From Caryophanales bacterium UBA1624 (GTDB lineage: Bacteria > Bacillota_I > Bacilli_A > RFN20 > CAG-826), in NCBI GenBank assembly GCA_002321395.1, contig DCMK01000003.1, forward strand, positions 1-17,670: a DNA stretch of 17,670 bases, in the 5' to 3' direction. A model generated the notes under the pieces. That model did not search any database and had not been told where the DNA came from. It was given only the letters and a program-made list of their open reading frames with translations. Position 1 is the stretch's first letter. Each line of letters starts with the position of its first letter. Positions 6,823 to 13,217 of this stretch are shown in pieces. The translations under genes were made by a program, and so were the position numbers.

Positions 6823-7653
6823 TCAGAAGGAGAGGACGTCGAGGAACGTCTTCTCCTTTTTTATCGCATTGACGGCCTTCCGCTTCGAAAGGTCCTTCTC
6901 CATCCCTTTGTAAGGGGAAATCCCATACCATGATTCCATGCAGAGGAAATCGTCCCAGTCTTCCTTTTCAGGCGTCCATAAGGCGAAATAGGGGCAGGAG
7001 GAACGCAACGTGACCTTTTCCCCGAGCCCATTGTCCAAGGCGATCCTTCCTTTGGGGTTATCGATCACCAAGGTATCGTGCGAGGTGATCTCCTCCCGGA
7101 TGGGCCGCCAACGGAGAGGATAGGGCCAAGGGATCTCTTTTTGGATGATCCCGCTTTCCTTATCCAACACCTGCAAAACGGTCCCTTCCCCCACCTCAAG
7201 GAAAGCCTTGGAGAAATCGATCCGGAAAGCGGGGTGGAGCCCATATTGGAAGACAAGCCCCTCTTCGGATAAGGAGACGACCTTCCCCGTCCGAATGAGC
7301 TCCCTGCCTTTCAAGGCGTAGGAGACCTCTAGGCGGAAGGGGAAGGGGTATTGTTCCTCGCCCGCTTTCCTTTCTAGGAGCAAGCAGGCGCGATCCCGTT
7401 CCTCCAGCAGGACTTCGAAAGAAGAATGCCAGGCGAACCCGTGACGCTTCGGCAGTAGATAATCGCGCCCATTCAGGGAATAGGAATTGTTCGCCCCGAT
7501 CACGGGGAAAAGGATATGGTCGGAGAAAGGCCAAACCCCTTGCCCATCGTAGAGGATCTCCTTTTTCTTTTCCTTATCGTAGATCCGGGCCAACGCCCCG
7601 CCTTCGGAAGAGAAGGCGACCAGCAAAGATTCGTTTTCGATCATGATATCCAT
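6823..7653 (-). CDS. Aldose 1-epimerase family protein (LacX-like)
   Basis: 276 residues with the aldose-epimerase beta-sandwich landmarks: LFPVIGANN, KRHGFAWHSSFEV (His71), YGLHPAFR with the catalytic-type His140, and CMESWYGISP with the catalytic-type Glu240. The family interconverts alpha and beta anomers of free or phosphorylated sugars in the cytoplasm. The sequence style is closer to the LacX branch than to GalM. The start at 7653 is fixed by AAGGAGAG 7 bases upstream. A consensus TATAAT at 7680-7685 drives it just beyond the terminator of the upstream operon. Its last codons overlap the terminator of the convergent hydrolase gene. Confidence 0.9.
   Translation of the reverse strand: MDIMIENESLLVAFSSEGGALARIYDKEKKKEILYDGQGVWPFSDHILFPVIGANNSYSLNGRDYLLPKRHGFAWHSSFEVLLEERDRACLLLERKAGEEQYPFPFRLEVSYALKGRELIRTGKVVSLSEEGLVFQYGLHPAFRIDFSKAFLEVGEGTVLQVLDKESGIIQKEIPWPYPLRWRPIREEITSHDTLVIDNPKGRIALDNGLGEKVTLRSSCPYFALWTPEKEDWDDFLCMESWYGISPYKGMEKDLSKRKAVNAIKKEKTFLDVLSF
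6827..6862 (+). terminator. Intrinsic terminator of the SGNH hydrolase gene, inside the 3' end of the epimerase gene
   Basis: Arms 6827-6838 and 6847-6858 pair over 12 bp with one G-T pair and an 8-base loop, followed by TTTTTT (6857-6862) on the plus strand. The minus-strand reading lacks a T run, so it should act only for the hydrolase gene. The same bases encode the last epimerase codons. Confidence 0.85.
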
Positions 7654-7679
7654 AAAGTCTCTCCTTAGGAGCGGAAACC

Positions 7680-7685
7680 ATTATA
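7680..7685 (-). promoter_or_regulatory. -10 box of the epimerase-like gene
   Basis: Consensus TATAAT on the minus strand. Predicted transcription start is near 7673, leaving about 20 leader bases with the ribosome site. The position of the -35 falls in the T run of the preceding terminator. Confidence 0.6.
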
Positions 7686-7702
7686 GGAAGCGCCCCAAAA
7701 TC

Positions 7703-7725
7703 GAAAAAGAGGGCGCATCGCGCCC
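7703..7725 (-). terminator. Intrinsic terminator of the six-gene metalloenzyme operon
   Basis: GGGCGC (7711-7716) and GCGCCC (7720-7725) form a 6-bp G+C stem with a 3-base loop, followed on the minus strand by TCTTTTTC. It begins directly after the TAG of the ACS-like gene. Confidence 0.8.
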
Positions 7726-7726
7726 C

Positions 7727-8443
7727 CTAAAACTTCCGCTCCGCCTTTTGATGGGCTTCGCGCATCCCTTCGATCTCGTCGCAGATGCTTTTGAATTGGC
7801 AGGTCGAGCAATCCATCGAAAGCTTCTTCATGATGGAGTCCAGGGCGACCGTGACGCCCTCGCTTTTCCGCGCCATCCCTTCAAGCTCCGCGAAAGGGAA
7901 GGAGGGATCGGTGATGAAATATTGAACGACCGCCTTGACCCGCTTCTCCTTTTTGAACGCGTCAAGGAACAGCGTTCCCAAGGCAGCGAAGGAAATCCCC
8001 TTCTCCAAGGCCTTTCGGCTCAGGCTGATGCTTTCCCGAAGCCGGTTGGTGTTGACCCGGACCATCGCCTCATAGGGGAAGATCCTGTAACGTTGGTACT
8101 CGATCCCGCGCAAAAGGCGGTAGAGCTCTTGGTCCTTTTCGTCTCCCTGGCCTTCGAAGCGGAGGAAGCTGACGTGGGCGAAAGGAACCTGCCCATGCAG
8201 CCCCGCAAGGTCCTCTCCGATGAGGTAGATTGCGTCTTCCGGCACCAAGGAGGATGAGGAGGTATAACCAATCAGATAGGGGGAAGGAAGCTCCCGCCCG
8301 CCCAAATCAAGGGCCACATCCTCCGGGAAGAGGAAAGCCTTCTCCTTCTCCAGGGGATAGCCCTTTTCAAGGCTCAAAGGCCTTGCCGGGAATTTCCCCA
8401 GCAAGGCCAATGCGCTTTGGATCGATGGATCGTAGACCTTCAT
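7727..8443 (-). CDS. Stand-alone acetyl-CoA-synthase-like (CdhC/AcsB-related) protein with a C-terminal Cys motif
   Basis: 238 residues. From memory of acetyl-CoA synthase, the order of features matches its segment that ends at the A-cluster: VALDLGG (43-49), YLIGEDL (73-79), VPFAHVSFLRFEG (86-98), a helical RLLRGIEYQRYRIF block, MVRVNTNRL...ALEKGISFAALGTLFLDAF, VVQYFITD (172-179), then CSTCQFKSIC (Cys212, 215, 221). In ACS the corresponding Cys bind the [4Fe-4S] part of the Ni-Fe-S A-cluster, in a C-x2-C-x8-C pattern plus a fourth Cys. Here the last spacer is five residues, no fourth Cys follows, and the later CGC Ni-binding region is absent. A full A-cluster is therefore unlikely; an Fe-S site or a docking role is possible. 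It is the last gene of the operon, joined to the preceding small gene by a TAATG overlap. A remote-homology search should decide the family. Confidence 0.65.
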   Translation of the reverse strand: MKVYDPSIQSALALLGKFPARPLSLEKGYPLEKEKAFLFPEDVALDLGGRELPSPYLIGYTSSSSLVPEDAIYLIGEDLAGLHGQVPFAHVSFLRFEGQGDEKDQELYRLLRGIEYQRYRIFPYEAMVRVNTNRLRESISLSRKALEKGISFAALGTLFLDAFKKEKRVKAVVQYFITDPSFPFAELEGMARKSEGVTVALDSIMKKLSMDCSTCQFKSICDEIEGMREAHQKAERKF

Positions 8444-8622
8444 TATTCCAGGTGGCGGTCTCTAGGCCGCTTGTCGTAGAAATGCTGAAGCCACTTTTGG
8501 ACGTGGACGAGAAGTTTGCTGTCCAAATTGAAGAAATAGACGATGAAAAGGAGGATGAACAGAAGCAAGACGGCCGCGGCGATGGAGCCGAGGACGATGA
8601 GGAGGATGACCCACCATTCCAT
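8443..8622 (-). CDS. 59-residue single-span membrane peptide in the metalloenzyme operon
   Basis: ATG at 8622 to TAA at 8443-8445. The product starts MEWWVILLIVLGSIAAAVLL, continues hydrophobic to about residue 31, and ends in a basic, amphipathic tail (VQKWLQHFYDKRPRDRHLE). It should be a bitopic membrane peptide with a cytoplasmic-type basic tail. Evidence that it is real: it fills the gap between the activator stop (6 bases upstream) and the ACS-like start exactly. It shares one base with the latter (TAATG), and an AGGAGGGG stretch lies upstream. It may tether the complex to the membrane, but this is inference. I recognise no family. Confidence 0.7.
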   Translation of the reverse strand: MEWWVILLIVLGSIAAAVLLLFILLFIVYFFNLDSKLLVHVQKWLQHFYDKRPRDRHLE

Positions 8623-8628
8623 AATCGA

Positions 8629-9429
8629 TTAGGCCTTGGCCCCTCCTTTCTGACGGGCGAATTCGGCCGCCCCGAGGGCACCCATCAGCTGGGGGTCGAT
8701 CGGGAGGTCTTTGACTTTGAGGTGGAGGACCTTCTCGATGGCCTGCTTGAGGCCGACGTTTTTGGCGCATCCTCCGGTGAGGGCGATGCAATCGGTAGCC
8801 CCGGCTTTCTTGGCCATGACGAAGCACCGCTTGGCGACGCTGGTCATAAGACCCGCGGCGATGTCTTCCATCGGCTTGCCCTCCCCGACCAGGGAAATGA
8901 CCTCGCTTTCGGCGAAGACGGTACACTGGGAGGTGATGGGGATAATGTTCTTGGCTTTCAAAGGCAAGGCGCAGAAGTCGTCCAGATCCATTTCGAAGCT
9001 CCTAGCCATGGCTTCGAAGAACCTTCCGGTCCCGGCGGAGCATTTGTCGTTCATGGCGAAGTTCATAACCGTACCGTCTTTGGGGTCGATGGCGATGCCC
9101 TTCACGTCCTGCCCCCCGATGTCGATGATCGAGGTGACGGAGGGATCGGCCAAGTGGACGCCCATGGCGTGGCAGGAGATTTCGGAGATGTTCTCATCGG
9201 CGAAGGGGACTTTGTTCCGGCCATATCCGGTGCCGACTAAGTAAGCGAGGTCTTTGGGGTCGGAGAGCCCATCGACTTTGGCGATGGCTTCGTCCAAGGC
9301 CATCTTGGCGCTTTCGACCGTGTTGATTTTGCTTTTGAGGGTGACGCTTGAGACCATCTTCCCGTTTTCGTCGAGGATGACGCATTTGGTGTAGGTGGCC
9401 CCTGCGTCGCAGCCGCCGTAGTATTTCAT
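8629..9429 (-). CDS. 2-hydroxyacyl-CoA dehydratase activator-type ATPase (BadF/HgdC family)
   Basis: 266 residues with the ASKHA phosphate loops GCDAGATYTKCVILD (6-20) and IIDIGGQD (101-108). It also has the two Cys that bridge one [4Fe-4S] cluster across the homodimer in HgdC-type activators: NDKCSAGTGRF (Cys130) and TSQCTVFAESEV (Cys169). In this family ATP hydrolysis drives an electron to very low potential for injection into the dehydratase or double-cubane component. The length is normal. It lies 21 bases downstream of the larger HgdA-like subunit with GGAAAGGAAA before the ATG, so it is co-expressed with its presumed partners. The usual electron donor (ferredoxin or flavodoxin) is not encoded nearby. 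Confidence 0.93.
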   Translation of the reverse strand: MKYYGGCDAGATYTKCVILDENGKMVSSVTLKSKINTVESAKMALDEAIAKVDGLSDPKDLAYLVGTGYGRNKVPFADENISEISCHAMGVHLADPSVTSIIDIGGQDVKGIAIDPKDGTVMNFAMNDKCSAGTGRFFEAMARSFEMDLDDFCALPLKAKNIIPITSQCTVFAESEVISLVGEGKPMEDIAAGLMTSVAKRCFVMAKKAGATDCIALTGGCAKNVGLKQAIEKVLHLKVKDLPIDPQLMGALGAAEFARQKGGAKA

Positions 9430-9450
9430 GTTCGTTTCCTTTCCAGCGCA

Positions 9451-11004
9451 TTACCAGCGCGATGTATCGTCGAAATCGACTAAGCTCGGATCTAAGGGCT
9501 CTTCCCGGAGGACCGTCTTCATGTAGCGGTTGACGTCGTTCCTCATGTCTTTGCGGGAGGCTTTGGTCGGATTCATCAAAGCGTGGTAGACCCAGATGAT
9601 GTGGATACCCCTCTTGCGGCCTTCTTCTTCGATCAGGCCGTGGTAACCCGCCATGGATTTGCAGCCGATGTGCTCATACATGAGGACGGTGTCCGCGTTG
9701 AATTCCTCGCAATACTGCCACAGCTGCTCCACGCCGACCTCGTAGCCGCCGTTGCTGTGGTTGCGCATGATCATGTTCATGTTGTACTCGCCCAAATCCA
9801 GCAAAGCCTGCTCATGGTCTTCGTAATGGATGGGCTTGGTGAGAGTGAAGCTCAGCATGTCGCAGAGGGTGACGATGCCCCAGCAGTTGGCGAGCCATTG
9901 GTTGAAGGCGGTGTAATACTGCGCATGGACGCCCCAGACGATGGCGCGGTGGCGGACTTCCTTCGCGACCATGACTTTGTTCTTATAGCCATCTTGGGCC
10001 AATTTGGTGATCTTCTGATCGAGCTTCAAGAAGGAAGGATCGCGCCCGGAGATGACCATGTACTCCGCGTCGCGGTAAAGCATGATGTTGTTCCCGACGA
10101 TCTGAGGATAGGGGGTCTTGTTCATCTCGAGCCACTGCTCGAAGAGGGCGTTTTGGGCGTTGTAGGTCTTCATGTTCCGCGCGAAGGCGTCCCAATCCCA
10201 CTTCTCGCCGGTCTGCTCCTCGATGAAGTGGATGGCGGCGACGACTTGGTCGCGGGAATACTGCAGGACGGATTTCTGCTGGTGCCGCATCGGGGCGGCC
10301 ATGGTGAAGGAGGGGATGTGGTCATGACGATCCTCGATCTGGTTGCCCATCAAGGAGCCATCGCAGGTCGTGTTGCAGTGGATGGCGCAGGCGCCGCAGA
10401 GGGGGAAGTCCTCCTCGATGGCGCAGCCAAGCTCGGCGCAGGGCATCGGGCAGACGTCGCTGGGGATTTGGAATTCCTCGGCGGCTTCGATGTAATGCAA
10501 TACGCCGTCTTGGGCGACGGTGCTGCCGGTATAGATAGCGGGGACTTCCTTGGAGAGGAACTTGAGGTTGGGGAAGCCGGTCGCGATGACCATCATCCCG
10601 TTCTCGTCCATGATGACGAGCTTCTTGTTCAGTTCGTCGTATTTCCCTTTCTTGTTGCCGATGCGCTTGTCGCATTTGAAGAGGGTGTCCATCGTCTGGG
10701 TGAGGTGGGCTACGATGGAATCGTATTCGGTGTGGGCGATGCGCAGCTGCGGCCCGCGGACGCCTTCCACGTGGCGGTCGATGTAATCGAAGGCGGCCAT
10801 GTAGTTGGAGAACCAGCGGTAGGTGAAGGCCGCTTTGAGGGTGGTCGGCTTCATGATGAACTTGGCCATGACCATCAAATTGGCGAGCCACCGGGAGAAG
10901 TCGTACATCGTGTCCTTGAACCCGCGCCATTCGCGGCGGGTGGCGGTCCTTTTGCCGGGCTTGTTGAATTTGCCGAGCTTTTCGGAATTGAGTTTGGCGC
11001 CCAT
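9451..11004 (-). CDS. 2-hydroxyacyl-CoA dehydratase family, large HgdA-like subunit with a Cys-rich segment
   Basis: 517 residues, longer than most single subunits of the family. The core shows CPMPCAELGCAIEED (from Cys185), CNTTCDG (Cys210, Cys214) and MYEHIGCKS (Cys448) followed by a C-terminal Rossmann-like end, as in the HgdA/FldB group. Seven Cys fall in residues 185-214 (185, 189, 194, 203, 206, 210, 214), more than the three needed for one [4Fe-4S] site. Further Cys at 374 and 381 could complete a cluster. The N-terminal 90 residues are basic and helical (KPGKRTATRREWRGFK) and are not part of the usual core. ATG at 11004 follows AAGGAGAA at 6-8 bases and lies one base after the preceding stop. 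Substrate unknown. No CoA-transferase or 2-hydroxyacid dehydrogenase gene accompanies it, which argues against ordinary 2-hydroxyacid fermentation. Confidence 0.88.
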   Translation of the reverse strand: MGAKLNSEKLGKFNKPGKRTATRREWRGFKDTMYDFSRWLANLMVMAKFIMKPTTLKAAFTYRWFSNYMAAFDYIDRHVEGVRGPQLRIAHTEYDSIVAHLTQTMDTLFKCDKRIGNKKGKYDELNKKLVIMDENGMMVIATGFPNLKFLSKEVPAIYTGSTVAQDGVLHYIEAAEEFQIPSDVCPMPCAELGCAIEEDFPLCGACAIHCNTTCDGSLMGNQIEDRHDHIPSFTMAAPMRHQQKSVLQYSRDQVVAAIHFIEEQTGEKWDWDAFARNMKTYNAQNALFEQWLEMNKTPYPQIVGNNIMLYRDAEYMVISGRDPSFLKLDQKITKLAQDGYKNKVMVAKEVRHRAIVWGVHAQYYTAFNQWLANCWGIVTLCDMLSFTLTKPIHYEDHEQALLDLGEYNMNMIMRNHSNGGYEVGVEQLWQYCEEFNADTVLMYEHIGCKSMAGYHGLIEEEGRKRGIHIIWVYHALMNPTKASRKDMRNDVNRYMKTVLREEPLDPSLVDFDDTSRW

Positions 11005-11005
11005 G

Positions 11006-12199
11006 TTATTCTCCTTTCTCCTTTTGGATGTTCTTGATCTCGACCGCTTCGATGAAAGCCTGGATACGGGTTCTTAACTGCCCGGACTGGCCGACGTTGT
11101 AGGGGCGGTCGATCGAAAGGACGTGATAGCCGTATTGGTGCTGCATGACCGCGTTCATGAAGGCGCGGCCATATCCCCAATAGTCGCAGAACTTGATCTG
11201 CTCGATGATGATGCCGTCGGCGTGGTAATCCTTGCAGATTCGGTCGACGTAGGCGTGGCGCTCATTGACTTTCTCGGTGGTCAGGAAGCGCGGGCACTGG
11301 CCCGATTGCATGTAGTAGCGGCAGACCTGGGTCAAGGCGTCTTCCTCGTCGTTGAGTTCGATGACCTGGCGCCCCGGCAGGGAGCCGAAGCAATAGCGGT
11401 CGGCGACCACGACCAAGCCGCATTCCTCCGCCAGCTTGATCAATTGGGGATCGTCGATTTCGCTTCCGACCATCGCCACGCGGCAACGGTAGGTGCCCTT
11501 GGGCTCAGGGGTGCGGGTCTTGAGCTCCTCGGCGGTCTCTTTCAGCTTGGGGAGGATCAAATCCTTGGGGCAGCAATAAGAGGCCAAGCAGAGCACGGCG
11601 AATTCATAGCCGGTGATGCGCGGCCGCTCTTCTTTGCGGTAGTCCCCGATTTCCGTGAGGACGGCGGAAAGCTCGTTCTGCTCTTTGACCGCCTTCCGGA
11701 TCGCCTGGTCGCTGACGTCGATCCCAAGGTGCTCATGGAGGGGCTTCAGAACGTGCTCCTGCATCTGCAGCACATAATGCTTCAAAGTGATGTCGTCGCT
11801 TTTCATCGGGACGTCGACGTAGGAGGCGAAGAAATGGGGTTTGGTGCAGCAATTGAGGTGCTCGATGTTCTCCACGCAGCGGTTCATCATCGCGCAGGCT
11901 TCCGGGGCGATGATCCCGTCGAGGAAATCGAACCCGCCTTCCAAGGCGCGCTCCAAGATGGCGCGGCAGGCTTCGCAGAAAATGGGGGTCAGGTAATAGT
12001 TTCCCATTTCGGTGGAAGTCGTCCTCGGAGCCCTCAAGCGGACGCTGAAGATGCCGGGCAAATTCAGCAGCGGCTCGGGGATCTGGTAGCAGACGTGGCC
12101 GATGGCTTTCCTGCCCTGCCCTTGAGCCTCTCCAATCAATTCGTTGTAAGAGTTCTCAAGGAGCTTTTCGAAATAGTAGATGTGCTTCAAATCGCGCAT
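11006..12199 (-). CDS. 2-hydroxyacyl-CoA dehydratase family, HgdB-like subunit
   Basis: 397 residues, typical length. Landmarks of the D-component family: AIGHVCYQIPEPLLNLPG (32-49), FCEACRAILE (Cys75, Cys78), APEACAMMNR (Cys102), DRYCFGSLPGRQV (Cys270), EQIKFCDYWGYGR (Cys338), and the highly typical end GQSGQLRTRIQAFIEA (370-385). Cys78 or 75, Cys102 and Cys270 are the likely cluster ligands by position. The usual TCDG at the second ligand is EACAM here. It probably forms a heterodimer with the adjacent 517-residue subunit, each binding an Fe-S cluster, or carries a double-cubane cluster as in DCCP proteins. AAGGAGA lies 5 bases before ATG at 12199. Confidence 0.9.
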   Translation of the reverse strand: MRDLKHIYYFEKLLENSYNELIGEAQGQGRKAIGHVCYQIPEPLLNLPGIFSVRLRAPRTTSTEMGNYYLTPIFCEACRAILERALEGGFDFLDGIIAPEACAMMNRCVENIEHLNCCTKPHFFASYVDVPMKSDDITLKHYVLQMQEHVLKPLHEHLGIDVSDQAIRKAVKEQNELSAVLTEIGDYRKEERPRITGYEFAVLCLASYCCPKDLILPKLKETAEELKTRTPEPKGTYRCRVAMVGSEIDDPQLIKLAEECGLVVVADRYCFGSLPGRQVIELNDEEDALTQVCRYYMQSGQCPRFLTTEKVNERHAYVDRICKDYHADGIIIEQIKFCDYWGYGRAFMNAVMQHQYGYHVLSIDRPYNVGQSGQLRTRIQAFIEAVEIKNIQKEKGE

Positions 12200-12227
12200 G
12201 CTTTTCTCCTTGTTTTATAAATAGGAA

Positions 12228-12995
12228 TCAAAGGATTCCGATTTTCTTCAGCGCTTCTTTCGCGCCCACGACGATGGGGGCATCGTCAGGGATATAGAAG
12301 ACATTCTCCCCTTTGAGGTCGTATTCGCTCAGCTGCGAGTCGAAGGGGATCTTGGCCAGGACTTCGATCCCGCCGAAATCCAGATCCTCGCCCATCGCCT
12401 CGGGGCTGAGGCGGTTGGCGATGACGCCGATCTTCTCATACATCACCAAATCGTCGGCGACCTTCTTGATGGTCTGGACGACCTGGCGCCCTTTCTTGCT
12501 TTGGTCGGAAACCAAAAGGAGGTGCGTGACCTTTTCCATGACCCTGCGGTTGACCTGCTCGATGCCGGCTTCCCCATCGATCACGACATAATCGAAATGG
12601 GCGGAGAGCTCGCTGATGACGTCTTTCAGATAGGTATTGATCTTGCAATAGCATCCCGCGGCCTCCGGGCGCCCGATGGCGATGAAGGTGAACCCGTTCC
12701 CCTTCACCATCGCCTCTTCGATGGAGTACTCGGCGTTGCCAAGGACCTCCACCACCGCGTTTTTGCCTTCGCCGGAAGCGGCGATCGCTTCCTTGCGAAC
12801 GTCGTCAACGGTCTTCTCCGGCTCGATCCCAAGGGCCGTTGAAAGGCCAACGGCGGGATCGGCATCGATCGCCAGGATTTTCTTGCCGGGATAAGCGGAG
12901 ACCAAAAGCTTCACGATCACCGCCGCCAAGGAAGTCTTGCCGACGCCGCCTTTGCCGGATACAGCAATAATCTTCGGACATGAAACTTGTTCCAT
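12228..12995 (-). CDS. CooC/AcsF-type metallocluster maturation ATPase
   Basis: 255 residues of the MinD/SIMIBI P-loop class. It has the deviant Walker A GKGGVGKTS (14-22), the Asp loop IDADPAVGLSTALG (43-56), GRPEAAGCYCKIN (108-120) with the CxC pair Cys115/Cys117, and switch II VIDGEAGIEQVNRR (138-151). The CYC and DGEAGIE signatures are those of CooC/AcsF, which load nickel into CO dehydrogenase or acetyl-CoA synthase. Close relatives also accompany double-cubane or dehydratase-like proteins. It is the first gene of the operon, 28 bases before the HgdB-like gene, so its client is presumably one of the Fe-S proteins encoded downstream. No CODH subunit is in the window. The promoter is an extended -10 at 13026-13034. 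AAGAGG lies 12 bases before the ATG, which is rather far. Confidence 0.88.
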   Translation of the reverse strand: MEQVSCPKIIAVSGKGGVGKTSLAAVIVKLLVSAYPGKKILAIDADPAVGLSTALGIEPEKTVDDVRKEAIAASGEGKNAVVEVLGNAEYSIEEAMVKGNGFTFIAIGRPEAAGCYCKINTYLKDVISELSAHFDYVVIDGEAGIEQVNRRVMEKVTHLLLVSDQSKKGRQVVQTIKKVADDLVMYEKIGVIANRLSPEAMGEDLDFGGIEVLAKIPFDSQLSEYDLKGENVFYIPDDAPIVVGAKEALKKIGIL

Positions 12996-13025
12996 ATTTT
13001 GTATAAACCTCTTGGAATGAAGGTT

Positions 13026-13034
13026 ATTGTACCA
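13026..13034 (-). promoter_or_regulatory. Extended -10 promoter of the six-gene operon
   Basis: TGGTACAAT on the minus strand (TGn plus a 5/6 -10 box). Predicted transcription start is near 13019, a leader of about 24 bases. The -35 position (13049-13054, ATCGTT) is poor, which fits an activated or extended -10 promoter. Confidence 0.6.
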
Positions 13035-13050
13035 AAGATTCCCGAAATAA

Positions 13051-13066
13051 CGATATAAATATACCG
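13051..13066. promoter_or_regulatory. AT-rich imperfect dyad overlapping the -35 of the operon promoter
   Basis: Plus strand CGATATAAATATACCG. The two halves match as inverted repeats except at two symmetric position pairs. Its place over the -35 suits an operator. It does not match Rex, Fur or CRP/CooA consensus sites that I know. Confidence 0.35.
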
Positions 13067-13087
13067 ATTTACCGAAACAAAAACGCC

Positions 13088-13142
13088 CGTCAACGGAAAA
13101 CGCTCTAATGATTTTTGCGAATTATTCGTCAATGAAAAACGC
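13088..13142. repeat. Two 16-bp direct repeats, 39 bp apart, upstream of the operon promoter
   Basis: On the minus strand GCGTTTTTCATTGACG (13127-13142) and GCGTTTTCCGTTGACG (13088-13103) agree at 14 of 16 positions. Part of a third GCGTTTTTG follows at once. The spacing of 39 bp is close to four helical turns. These are candidate activator sites; no gene lies in 12996-13217. Confidence 0.5.
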
Positions 13143-13176
13143 CTTCGCCGCATTCCTTCGCTTCGATCGGGGGAAG

Positions 13177-13212
13177 AAAAAGGCGGCTTTGCGGAGAAAG
13201 GGCAAAGCCGCC
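13177..13212 (-). terminator. Intrinsic terminator of tex
   Basis: GGCGGCTTTGC (13182-13192) and GCAAAGCCGCC (13202-13212) form a perfect 11-bp stem with a 9-base loop, followed on the minus strand by TTTTTC. It lies 5 bases past the tex stop codon and insulates the operon that follows on the same strand. Confidence 0.93.
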
Positions 13213-13217
13213 ATCGC

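Noticed and set aside
8230..9240. 336-codon open frame on the plus strand
   Set aside because: Antisense to three well-supported genes of the operon; acidic low-complexity product.
9583..11037. 484-codon open frame on the plus strand
   Set aside because: It lies antisense to the HgdA-like gene. Its Val/Asp/Gly-rich, low-information product is what the complement of G+C-biased codons gives, and it has no domain or ribosome site.
11123..12220. 365-codon open frame on the plus strand
   Set aside because: Antisense shadow of the HgdB-like gene with the same Val/Asp/Leu/Gly composition and no recognisable family.
12917..13153. 78-codon minus-strand frame over the operon promoter
   Set aside because: It covers the promoter and the 5' end of the CooC-like gene in another frame, without a ribosome site or family likeness.
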